Shown: positions 28,301 to 41,200 of the stretch, in pieces
Numbering within the stretch: position 1 is the stretch's first letter
How the letters are laid out: each line of letters opens with the position of its first letter
Source: Corythoichthys intestinalis
Lineage: Eukaryota; Chordata; Actinopteri; Syngnathiformes; Syngnathidae
Assembly (NCBI RefSeq): GCF_030265065.1
Contig: NC_080410.1
Location: 24,621,398 to 24,685,397, forward strand
DNA: 64,000 bases
Direction: 5' to 3'
Notes under the pieces: generated by a model
What the model was told of the DNA's origin: nothing
Database searches by the model: none
The model's input: only the letters and a program-made list of their open reading frames with translations
Made by a program: the position numbers and the translations under genes

Positions 28301-31300
28301 GAAAGAGTGGTGACATGAGAGAAGGGGATATGAATGAATGACCACTCAGAGTGCTCTTTTATTTGCCATTTTTTACCCTCAGATGTTTATTTTTTTCCTT
28401 GAAACCAATATAAAATTTTGAATTATTCAACTATTCATTTTAAATCAAACACTCCGTCTATCACCGTCAATGGCAATGTTACATCTGGTTGCCTTCAATC
28501 CAGAAGACAAATTGCCTGGTTTTGTATTCTCAATTCATTTCCCGGTTGTACTTGTTGCACCGTATGGATTTCACATTTTGTTTTTGTTCAGTGAACTTTC
28601 CCACCTGGTCTTTAATCTGCGTCTCTCTGCAGCACTTCCACTGCTGGAATACTTCGGCAAGTTTATCCAGCCCAGCATGGTGAAAGTGTAGAACCTTGTA
28701 CTGGCTCTCTCGACTGGCAATCACCAGCTGGCCGCCAGTGCACGCTTCATCACTGCAACGGCAGCATGATGAAATTCGAATTCCGTTCTAAAATTCCTAT
28801 TCACTTCACACTTTCCCCCGGCAGACCTGAAGAACAGACGAAGCGACCTCATGTGACCCAGATCCACCCGGAACACGCCGCACAGCTGCTCCAGCGCCAG
28901 CACCTTCTGCTGCTCCTCCCAGCGCGCGCCCTGCGATTGACCGTTGCTGTCCAGGCTGGAGGCGGAGCTCGCCGAATGCTGCATGAGTTCCTCCGAAAGC
29001 TCTCTGGAAAGACAGCTTTTTGTCTTGTAAATATTTTCTATTAAAGGATACATTTAACACTTTATAGGAATTCATTTAACTCACTGGCTGCCATTGACAG
29101 AGCTAGACGACCAATCCTGGGAGGCCTGACAGAATATTCGCTGTGGCATCATTGGCATTAAATCATGAGAATTCACAGCCAGTCATCCCAGTTTAGATGA
29201 ATTGTCTATCGTTGTCAATGGCAGACAATGAGATAAATACTATGAAATTCTTAAAAAAATAAATAAATAAAATAAATCACTTTTAGAGTGCTATTGGGAG
29301 CCATAACCAGAGTTTCAGAGTTTCTTTTTTTATTTAATTTTTTTCTAAGTAAAAAAAAAACTTGCGTCTCAGGAGGTTAAAACTAAATAGAGTATTGCTA
29401 TTTAACATAAATGTATAGTAAATATTAAAAAAAAAAAAAGAAAAAAAAAAAGAATTATGATTTGGAGCTGATGGTGATATATGTGGGTATCACATTTTGC
29501 AGGCCACACTTGTATACCAAATTTAATATCATGGACTACTTGACTCAAAATGTGATGTCCATGTATGTAAACCCTAACCAAAAATAGTCACTTGCCCTAC
29601 TAGTATAAAGAGCTAATGTTGTATTGAACAGGAAACAGGTTGAAAAGGTTCATGATTGAATTAAAATTATTGGTAAAGTTAGTAAAGTAAAATTTTGACA
29701 CACTTAACCTTAATCATCAACTATTTTGATAATCGATTACCAGTTTTGAGACTAACTAAAAATTCTCTTCTTTGAGCCTCTTAACTCATTGGTGGCACCA
29801 GAAGTCCAATCTATCCAATTCAAACAGATTGGATGGCCATCGCTGTCAATGGCAGCCAATGAGTTGAAGAACTCAACAGATAGGTTAGGGTTATGTACAC
29901 AAGAAACAATATAATGAGAATTACGAGACAATTAAAGGTGTAAGGGTAATACATGGATCTGGATCGATGTATCAACTTGTTAAGCAACACTTGAATCAAA
30001 TCAATCGAAAATGCAAAATATCATCATGTTTAATATGTCATTTTGTAAAATTTAATAGTTTTCATTCAAATGGCGAAGATGTTTCAGCAAAAGAGTTGTC
30101 AAAAATATAAAAACTGCTTTGTATTATTTATTGATTTGGGTGAAAAGTAACTGATTTTTGGTTGGAATGCACATTTAGAGCTAAATGTAAAACAGAGTTT
30201 GTATAACAATAATTACGAGCAAAAATAATCAGTGATTAGTCATGTATCAAAATAATCGTTTGTGGCAGCCCTACTCAATAACAAATCAAATCGCCCAGTG
30301 AAATTCCCCCGTGGCAAGCTTGTGGTTCCCATCTTTGAAACATGAGCGCAATGTTGGCCTGTTACGCGCACACGCTATAAGGTGGGATGTCAAGGGTTGC
30401 ACAAGCACAGGAAGAATAAAGCACACACACATGAAAAGACAACTACAAGCAGACTTGTTGAACTGCAAGATTGAGCAGCTGGTTTTACCCTCTCTTTCCA
30501 ACACACACTAATGAAGCACAGCTAATGACCATGATGCTCGCTCCAACACAACCCCTGAAATGCGAGTGGTGAGAACTGGGGCAACGCTCTGAATGTGTCC
30601 CATTCACTGATATTCGAAACTAGGAACGTTTTTAATTAACTGCAACCTATGATTGTTTTATTAAGATTCACTTTTTTCTTTTTAGGACATTTTTTTCATG
30701 GAACAAGTTGGCTGCTGAGTTTGCAAAATGTGGACTAATGAAAAACATGCTTTCAGCAAACGACACTCGAGCCTTCTTTAAAACACGAGGACAAAAGATG
30801 GGGTCAAGCCATGTCTGACATCGCGGATCCATTCTTGTCTTGTTAACAAGCAAGTTCATTTCTCTCCTAAGAAAACAGCTCTCCCAGGCGATGTAAACAG
30901 ACTGTTTTCACACAGGCGGTGCGTCCCCTTAAGGCTAAAAGGACACTGAGCACTCCAAGCCCCGCAGGGACTACTGTAGCTAACGGCCACAGTGAGCAGA
31001 AGGATTAGCGCGATGCTAAGTGTTCAGTAAATAAAGGGAGGATAAAGCACAGAAGCCAACAGTGCACGCCTCTGTAAATATAAAACTTCCACACTCTGGA
31101 AGTTTAATCTTTAATATTCCTCCAAATTTGAAAGAAAATTTCAAAGATAAGAGCATTGGGCTAGTTGTGGCCTGACCATATGATGCTGCAAACATAAAGA
31201 TAAAATCATTAAAACTCAAATATCGACTGGTTTAAACTAAATTGAGAACATTTGAACAGGAATTCGCTGGCTTAGATATTTGGGACCCTTTTGGTACTTC

Positions 31301-34300
31301 ACGATTCGATACGATACGATTTGCGATACAAAGCTCACGATAATGATCTCACGATATGGCGAGACAACGATTATCAATACAGTGGTCAGGAAATAATTCA
31401 GCAAAAAAAATAATAAATAGTAAAACAAGCAATTTTCATCTTTCTGCTGTAGGTTTATCACTAGTAGACGTCCAATCCATTTTAACTAGGAGGGTGACAG
31501 TGAATGAACCCCACCCACTTCTGTGGTCGTTAGTGGCAGCCAATGCCAGGCAACAAGGTCATTTTGGGCCGTTTCAGGACATTACCTGTTCATTTTCTGT
31601 CACTTCCTGTTGATTTTTGGGAATTTCAGGGTCAATTCCTGTTGATTTTGGGTTACAAAACAGAAAGTCAACTGGGAATCAATTGGTAGTGACTCAAACT
31701 CAACAGGAAACAACCTGTAAATCCCCCGAAAATCGGAAAGAGTGACTGTGAATGCTCTGGTTTCGAACGAACGAATGAACAAACGTTCATTCGCCCTTCC
31801 CGGTCTTAATGTACTGTGTGTCGAGCGCCGTCAATGGCAGCCATACAGCCACTGCACTGAGACACTATTATAGTGGAAAATTTTGGTGGCAACTTGTTGG
31901 TTCCTTTTTTTTTTCTTCAAACATTGACACCTTTTTAAAACGATATCTCGATTCTTGACATGAGCACATCGTTAATCTTTTGGAATGCAAAGTATCATGA
32001 TATATCACCATTTCGATATCTTGTCACACACCTATTAGATATATTGATTTTGAATTTGAAAAAGAAAAAAAAAAAAGTGTTTTTCAATCATTGTGCAGCG
32101 GCACACGACTCTGCCGTGGTATAGTGTCTGGTGTGCCGTGGGAAATCATTCACTTTCACCTAACTGATGTAAAAATATTTTGGGGAAATGAATCCGCAAA
32201 TGCACAAAATATGCTGTGCTGTCCAATGGTTGGTCATCATGCAATACTCTTCCGTATCAGTAGGTGTTGATAGGTAGCTAATTATTTCGTTTAGTGATGC
32301 GTAAGAGGGGCATTGGGGCTAGCGGAAGTGGCTAGTTAGCGAAACTAATGGTGACAGCCATGGTAAAGGATTAAAAAAAGGAAAGATGCTAAATAAGAAC
32401 TGGACAAAATTCAGTGAATGGTGGTCAAAAGGAAACAAAGACCATTTCCTCTCTGAAAGTCTTATGTAAGCCATCTTTCATCGGGATTTACGTTTGAATG
32501 TAAAGAAGAACTTAACATAGCGTGATTACCGTATTTTTTTTGGACTATAAGTCGCACCTGAGTATAAGTCACACCAGCTCTAAAATGCCCAACGTAGAGG
32601 AAAAAAAACATATAAGTCGCACCGGAGTATAAGTTGCATTTTGGGGGGAAATTTACTTGATAAAATCCAACACATAGAACAGATATGTCATCTTGAAAGG
32701 CAATTTAAAATAAAAATATAATAGAGAACAACATGCTGAATAAGTGTACTGTAGTGATATTGATGCATTAACAACGAAATGCGAACGTGGCCGGTATGTT
32801 AATGTAACATAGCTATTAAGTTATTCAGATAACTATAGCATAAAGAACATGCTAACAAGTTTACCAAACCATCAGTGTCACTCCAAAACACCAAAATAAC
32901 ATGCGAAATTATATAATAATGTGTTAATATTTTCATACATAAGTCAGTCCAGAGTATAAGTCGCACCCCCAGCCAAACTATGAAAAAAAAACTGAGACTT
33001 ATAGTCTGAAAAATAGGGTAACTTTCAACGGGGAGGCAATAATACCTACTCCAATACAGAAACCACACTGATTGAGTAAAATATATTGTTAATATAGTCT
33101 ACTAAAATTCATTTGTACATTTTTTCCTGATGGCGTGCCTTGGGATTGTTTCAGATGGAAAAAAAGTGTACCGTGGCTGAAAAGAGGTTGAAAAACCCAA
33201 CTGTAGATTACTTAATAGTTTTATAGAACATACACTTAAAACAAACTAGCATTTATTTTTTATTAACAAAAAATAATGCTTTCATAACATAAAAGGTCGG
33301 CTCTTATTGGCTGTTGTCAGACGCGTCCACGTCACCTTTCCTACCGATGATAAGGTCATTTTTGGAGGATAATTCCAAGTCAAATGAGTACTCGGGTCAA
33401 CGTTTGCTCATGGATTCACAAATACGCTCACCGCCATCTTTACATTGGATTTGTGTACTTTTAAAAATGGTGCTTTTCCACAGCACACCAGCAAACTTTG
33501 CTCCAGGCCTGACCGGCAGCAGACAATTGTTACTTGGTTAAGTGTCAAGAAACTCCTTGAAAAGCTCAACTGCTGATTCTTCTCCTTAGCTTCCCCCTGC
33601 ACTCACCCCTTTCATCCACTCTTGCTCTCCCATAGGCAAACTTTTCTCTTTGAATGATTCCAAGTGACATGTTTCCAGTTCCTGGCCCCCTTAACAGTGT
33701 CAATTAAAGTGAGGAAGAGAGAAAAAGAGAGTTCCAGGGTTCTGGCCGGCTTTCTCTCTCTATCTCGCTTCCGTCCTCTAATCCGGCGGGCTGACATTCA
33801 GCCCAGCACAACAACCCCAGGCGCGCTGAAAATCAAAGGGCTTCACACAGACTTTGGGAAAGGAAGGAGGGCGGGGTGGGAGGGATATTTGAGAGGTGGG
33901 AAACACTTGAGTGGGGGGGGGGACATATTAGGATCGAGCATGTCAAGAGGAAAAGATGTCACATTTGAAAAACAAGGGTGGAACAAATATGGGAAAAGCA
34001 GAATCCTGGAGCGGAAGGAAAATGCGTGCGCACACACACACACAGGATGGACGTGGAGGAAAGGAAAGCGAGCAAGAGAGCAGAAGGAGAAGGGAGCACA
34101 GAGTAAATGTTAGAGGCCGTGAGCGCTGCCAAGTCACACACTGGCTGCACTTTGAGCAAGGGGGGCTGAGAGAGGTTAAAAAGGCTCCATAACGCGCGCA
34201 CACATTCTGGACGTGACAGGAAACATTCACTGAGGATAATGATTAACAGATAAACCTATAATGAATGTTGCGAGGGATGAATACTAAACATCTGCACCCC

Positions 34301-37300
34301 CGATTGTGTGTCATGCTGTCTGTGACGTCATTTACCTGCAGCCTGTGTTAAAAGACAGAGCAGTGAGCCACCATTTGGACTGTGGTGGTACCACACCACA
34401 AGGGGGAGGGGGAATTAATAATTTTTCTTGTGGCTCCACGTTGTGGCAGACTGTTGTAACTGAAACTCGATAGTTCAACCACAAGAAAAAGAAAGCACAA
34501 TTCACAGTCACAACTAAGGGCGTTTGAAATTGAAATACAGGTAGTCCTATGGTTACGACATACCTGACTTACTTGATTTCGACTTTACGACGCCAAAGTC
34601 TAATCCACCATTTTGTCTCCAATGTTTTTTTTTTTCTTTTTCCAATTTTGTTATTTATTAAATGTAAATAGTTTATCTATAATTGCTATGCATAACTGGT
34701 ATTTTATTGTACAGTGGTACCTCTACGTACAAAGTTAATTCGTTCCAGAACCTTGTTTGTAAATCCAAATGGTCGTATGTCGAGCAGGATTTTCCCATGT
34801 ACATTATAATACATTATATAGAATACATTATAATTCCATTAATCCGTTCCACAGCCCCAAAACCTACACTAAATCCTTAATACTGCTGGTACGATTAAAA
34901 ATAGCAATTACACAGAGCAAAACAAATAAATTATCAACAAAAATCGGAAAAATAATATAGTAATAGTAATAATAATAATACCTGTAATAATGTAACAAAT
35001 GGGGTTCTAATGTGGTACATGTATTTTTGCGTGGTGTACCGGAACGCTGTCAGAGTGAGAAAGGATTTTTTAATTTCAAAAATTTCACTGCGGCAGACAG
35101 TAGGCATGTTGTGTTGCACAAGTTCTGAAATCAATGATTAAAAACCTGATGAAGCTGGCGATTTCTTTGGCTATGTTACAATAATAATAATTGTCACCTT
35201 AACTTATAAAGACTGGCGAATGGAGGAAGACTGCCGAGCTCATAGACCATCTACGGCTGTATTGTCGAGCCAGTTCACGAATGGGAGCACAACACTCATA
35301 TTTTTTTATCATTTCCATCTTCATTTGAATGGTAAGCCTCACTTTTTTCCACCACCTGCACTAACATTGTTGGAACCAATGTTGATTTCACTCACAAGAA
35401 AGTCCGCCGTGCGTCCGTCTCACGGGAAAACAAACTGCGGCGCCGTCATAAATTGTCATATTTTGAGCCTGTCCTCGGATGTAGAAAGAAATGGCGAGTC
35501 AAATTTTATGTTGGATGTCGAAACGATTGTGTGTAGAAGCGATCGTATGTCGAGGCACCACTGTACTATATGTGTGGTCCGCTTTCCTTTGTTGCACTCG
35601 GACTTCTTTGACGTCATGCCAGCGCTACTTTCTGTAAGTTTCAAGCGTTGCTTTCATGTTGGGAAGCGGGGCTGAATGCCAGTTAACATTACAAGAAGGC
35701 AGAAAAAGGGTAAAGAGCGGTCTCTGCGATGTCCCCAGTTAGCTCGCTATTAGCCCGCTAGCTTAATGAGCAGCATTCGTTTTCACCGCTGGACCGGTGC
35801 CACTAATAGCTGTCGTTTCCCCTGTTGAATTGCCCAAGATTTGGACCTTATTTCCCTCGGTATTATTGTCCAGACATTGAGGTATGTTTTTGTAAGCTAA
35901 TATGTCTCTATTGATTTAATTAATAGCATTATTGTATGCTATGACATGATTGTATTTTCTGAATGTGTTTGATGGTGACAAATAAATACATGTCAGTTGT
36001 AAGAAGAACTATGGTGTGATCGATGTTAAAGCAGTAATGTGAAGTAAGTTCATAACATGCCAAATAGGGTCACAATTAAAGTAATTAAACATTGTCCAAC
36101 AAATAAAGCATGAAAAAATAATTTATATGTTGTATATTTGACAAAATAATCGCGTTTCCGAAGTTCGAGCCTGAAAGGGGACGAACCCGGAAGTGATACG
36201 TCACACCGGGAACAGCGATGGCAGCTCCATACATACGGCCGCCATACAAAGCCCTTCAAACAATGATTCAAACAGCGATATGAGCGATACATCGAGCGCA
36301 AGGGAGGCGATCTAAGTTTTTGAAGAGTTGGAGGAAGAAGAGGAGGTTGGAATTTTATGTTGGACCTAACATGTATTAGCCAGACGCTAATCAGGATGCA
36401 AACAATGTGCCTAGACTACCTGACATGGAATGGATACAAGACCCATCGAGATTACAAGATTGGTAAGATATAGGCTGTTATTATTTTCATGATTTGAAGA
36501 TGCAGGCATTTGTACATAATTTTATGTTTTTGTCTATCTGATGACATTGTTAAGAAAAATAATAATCGCACTTCATGTTCATTTTGGCAGATCCGGCAGC
36601 TCTCGTGCATATAAAATAATAATATAAAAACGTTGGGGGGAAAGAAGGAGATGAGTCGTTGATGGCTTTCTCCACTTTATTGTGGCAACAATAAGAAAAC
36701 AAAATAATAGCAGACTGCCGCCACATTCGACCGCGAAGTTTTGCTTCTCGCTGATCTCCTCCTCGCCTCCTACTACTCCAGCGTCTTTTAAATGGATCGT
36801 GCATAGTGTCTTGGTTATGAGCTTTTTGTTTACAAATGTATCGAACACACGACGTGCTGACAACTTTGTTTCTTTATTAACACATGGAGTTAACAGTACA
36901 ACACAGCTCGGGGCTCGCGGGAGGAAGTGGCGTCTAATGGCGTGAGGAAATGTAGTTTTTTCACACAAGTGAACAGATTACAAAGCACCACTTCAGTGTT
37001 GTCCCGAGACTACATTTCCCATGATTCACTGCGTGACCTGCGCGCTCGCTGATTCGCTGCCAGACATTAAAAGCAACACGCATGTTGTTGTCACCTCTCA
37101 GTGGCTCTCGTAAAACACAAACTAGAAGGCAATCAAGCGATAACCGTGAAAGAAACATCGAACCGTACAAATGCAATGCAATGCTTGAAGCACGAAGGTG
37201 GAAATACATAATACAAATACAAATAAATGTGCACGAACTCACCGGCGGTGTGTGTCTCTTACTGCAACGTGACCGTGAATTACCGCGACGCCGACCCGCT

Positions 37301-38266
37301 TATATGCACATCCACACCCCTTTCCCGATTGACAGTGGATTAACCCTTTCGGACAAGATCGTAGATGACGTACAATTTAAACACGCTTAACCTAGCAAAC
37401 GCAACAACAACTATGATTGGGGAGTGCCACGAGTTTACTTTCGGCTAACGTCGCTAGCTTATACTGTTCATTCCACAACAGTTAGCAGCTCTGCTTTGAC
37501 AAAGTCATCAGTCATCTATCAAAAAAAATCACACTTACTTTTTTGGCAAATCCTTGATCATAAGCAGACCGGTTAAGGAAGCAGGCATCTTCGAAGTGTT
37601 TGCAGCAGAGAACACTACTCGATGATGGCGTGAAATTCATTCGCTTCGTGCTAACGAAAGATGTCCATTTACGTGCCCTGCTATCCTTTGGCCACTCATA
37701 CAACTTTTCGTTTGAGTGAGAACAAAACATCGCCACACACCGCCGTGGCATCTTACCGAGAAGCAATGCAACAAACAATACTGTTCGATGGCGGACTTCC
37801 CTCGCACTTCCCGGTGTGACGTAATTTCCGAAGATTTCCGAAGATTGCCGAAGAAAAGCATTTTCGTTGTCAAGGGCGTTGCTATGGGTTAAACAAAGAA
37901 TCTGGAAGGGTTGCGTTAAAAAAAATAACGAAAATATGCTTATAACTGTTTAGCCATTGATATTATTCAAAAACATGGTTGGCCAACCTTACTTCACATT
38001 ACTGCTTTTAGGGAGGGAAGAAATATCTGTTTTTTACTTCATTTCATTAATATGATGTATAACACATGTTTTTGGATAGTTATTTTTGAGATTAAGGGTA
38101 CTTGAAGGGTTAGTCCCGATTTGCACGGAAATTCAGGTTATGTCGCCACTGTAGGAATGGGACTCTTTCGTAAACCTGTAGTAGGAACAACCAACAAATT
38201 GGACCATTGTGTGGTTACACATTGTTTTATCACGCCTGTGACCCAATGACGAAATTATGGAAAAAC

Positions 38267-38297
<31 letters not shown>

Positions 38298-41200
38298 AGG
38301 AAATGTCATTATGAGCGATCATTTGCTGCCAGTCTCTCCAAGGCAAAATAGATTGGAGGTCTACTGCCGTCAATGGCAGCCAATGAATATTTTTTTTTAA
38401 TTAAGTTTAATTAAAATTAAAAAAAAAAAAAATTTAAAGAAATATTTTATCCCCCATCAAAATGGATTGGCTGTCTATTGCTGTTAACGGCAGCCAATGC
38501 TAGCCCTGCAAGCCCTCCCAGTTCAAATGGATTGGACGTCTATAACCGTCAATTAGAATTTCCTTTTTCCCATGTCGACCCACTGACCTGCTGTCATTAT
38601 CCAAGAACACCGAGCCACTGCTCTCGCACAGCGCCTCGCTGACCGGCGACAAGCAGAAAGGCGAGGAAAAGGTGTCCGAGTCGGAGCCCATGGTGCTGTC
38701 GCGGCTCACTTCATCCGACAGCTCGCACGATCCCTCGTCACCTTCCTCGCCGGGCGCGGGCGGCTGCTTGTGCTGCGCAGAGAGGGGGTCCGTCCCGGCC
38801 TCGGTGGCGACCGAAGCATGGCTGTCGGCGGAGGAGCTGCAAGTGATGTTCCTCTCCTCGTCCTCTTCTTCCACTTGTGCAGCCGGTGGGCGGGAGCGCG
38901 GCCTGCGAGGGGTAATAACAATAGTAACTTCCTTGACACTTTATTAACACAAAGGCTGGCACAAATAATTGTTTCAACAGTCATCAATTAATTTTGCGAT
39001 GAGTCGACTAATTGGCACATTACAGTATTTCCTGTTATACTTCTATGGGCTTTACTTTTAAGCTGAAAACGTATTGGAACAAAACACTATTTACTAAGAG
39101 AATCTGGAGTATATAAACCTTTCCAAAGCAAGCAAGATGTTCTGAAATATTTTCTTTGGTATAATTTCAAAGATAAGTGCTCTGCTTTTATCGAGTGCTA
39201 CTGAAATCACAATATTTACATTTTTTTTTCTTTTTATATTTTAGAAAAGGGAAGTTTAATAAGAGTTTTGAAAAAAAAAAAAAATTAAATTCATAATTTA
39301 CTTTTGAAATAAATATACATTTGAAAAATTAATTAAGGGGTTTATTTTTTTTTGTTCAGTTTAGTCCGGGGAAAAAAAAAAACATTAAAATAGAATGCCA
39401 TATTTACTAAGCCTGTCGCAATATGCAATAATCCCCTTTATCGCACGGTAAATAAAAATGAAGGTGGTGATTTTTCCACTGCGATTTATCGCCTCACGTG
39501 CACGTGTGTGCGGCAGACGAGCTGTTAAAAGTGCGGCTTTCTTGTTACCAACTACCAGTGTTGTCAATAACGGCGTTAGAATATAACAGCGTTAATAACG
39601 GCGTTATTTTTTTTAGTAATGAATAATCTAATTAATTACTTTTCTCATCTTGGCAACGCCGTTACCGTTACTGAGGCGGGAAAGGCGTGCGTTACCAAGT
39701 TGGTTGAATTAAAAAAAGGTCTGAGAGAGACGGTCTCACGGAGACGAGAGAGCAGAGCAGGAGTGGGGAAGACGCTGTTGCAAACGCGATGCTAGGTAGC
39801 TCCAATAATACCTGACTGTAGCCATAGCCTACAAATTACGCCCACATGATACGGTAGATATCACATATTATAGAACTAGATGCAAATGACAGACACGACT
39901 GCATTGGCAACATGTTTTAAGGACTACATGCGTTAGTAAACAGCTGCCATCTTAAAGCAGTAGACCTCTCAGGAAGGCTCTGATGTAGAGATCCTTCCTA
40001 GCGAACCTAAGTAACTTTTTTGTTTTGTTTTAATCTAAAATGCTCCTAAATCGGCAAAATCTTGACCTAAATCTATCTTTAAACGATTAAACAGTTTTAA
40101 AACTTACACATGTTGAAAGTAGACAGAAGGGAACTAATGCAATAATGGGAGCAATTTTAACAACTTTAACGGTTGATTCACAACTTTAAATGACTTCCAC
40201 ACATACCAAAGGTTACTATCTAGTTATCGCAATACCCTTGTGTCTAGTTAAGTGGAGGGTAAAGAATTGGGCTAGGGCCAATTGTCCCCAAAACCCTTTA
40301 AACTTCACATTGTGTGACCTGTTTTTTTTTTTTTTTTTTTGAAAGAGAAAAAAAAACATGAAAATTATCACTAGTTATTTTGCCAAGTAACTAATTACTC
40401 TTACATTCAGGTAACTGAGTTACTAATGCAATTACTTTTTGGGAGAAGTAATTTGTAATTGAATTCATTACTTTTTTAAAGTAAAATTAACAACACTGCC
40501 AACTACGCAAAATGCATCTTCGTTCCAGGTCCGGCAAAAAATTGTACTGGAGCCAATCCGTTTCCATGATATCCTATTGATCAACGTATACCGGCTGCGT
40601 CAGTGCTCCGGATTGACTGCGGAGCATCTCCACCGTGCCGGAGCCCGCCGGATGGTTTAGGCTATTTTTAATTTTTGCCGGAGACGCATCCGTCAAAATG
40701 GGTGGAGCCGGGCCTGGAGTCAACAGCCCAGTTGCTTATTCACGGTTTAACCAGCGAACATGGACGAAGAACGCTCCATCGGGGAGGTGGAAAATCACAA
40801 AGTGATTAATGATGCAGATCATCATTATCAGGGCAACATTAAAAAGGAAGCTGTATGGTGTCCTATTGTGTGTGTGTTTTCTGGCAATGATATCAAACAC
40901 ACGACATGCTAACAACTTTGTTTTTTATTAACACATGGCGCTAAGAACACTTCCTCAACCTGTGGCTCTCGGCAGTCGGCAGGCCCTGTCTCTCTCTCTC
41001 ACTGCCGCGTCACATGAACAAAACAAAATCCCCCTTGCGTTCAGGGTGCCTCAGAAAACATACAATCAGAATTTTACATATGGAACGCCATAGTAGAAGC
41101 TATGAGGGGAAAAGTTTTCATTTGCTTAAATGCTTAATTTACTAAGTGCAATTGAATTTATTTTCTTGAAAAAGACATTTATTCTGTGTTTCTGTGCAGT

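Noticed and set aside
28470-28691. Plus-strand open frames over TBC1D16 exon 5
   Set aside because: Shadow of the minus-strand coding exon.
34026-34046. CA-repeat and other short simple repeats as features
   Set aside because: Too short or common to be informative; the same applies to T and A runs at 10026, 12008, 38268 and 40321.
33664-34230. Overlapping open frames on both strands
   Set aside because: Purine-rich, low-complexity sequence with no conserved motif or splice context.
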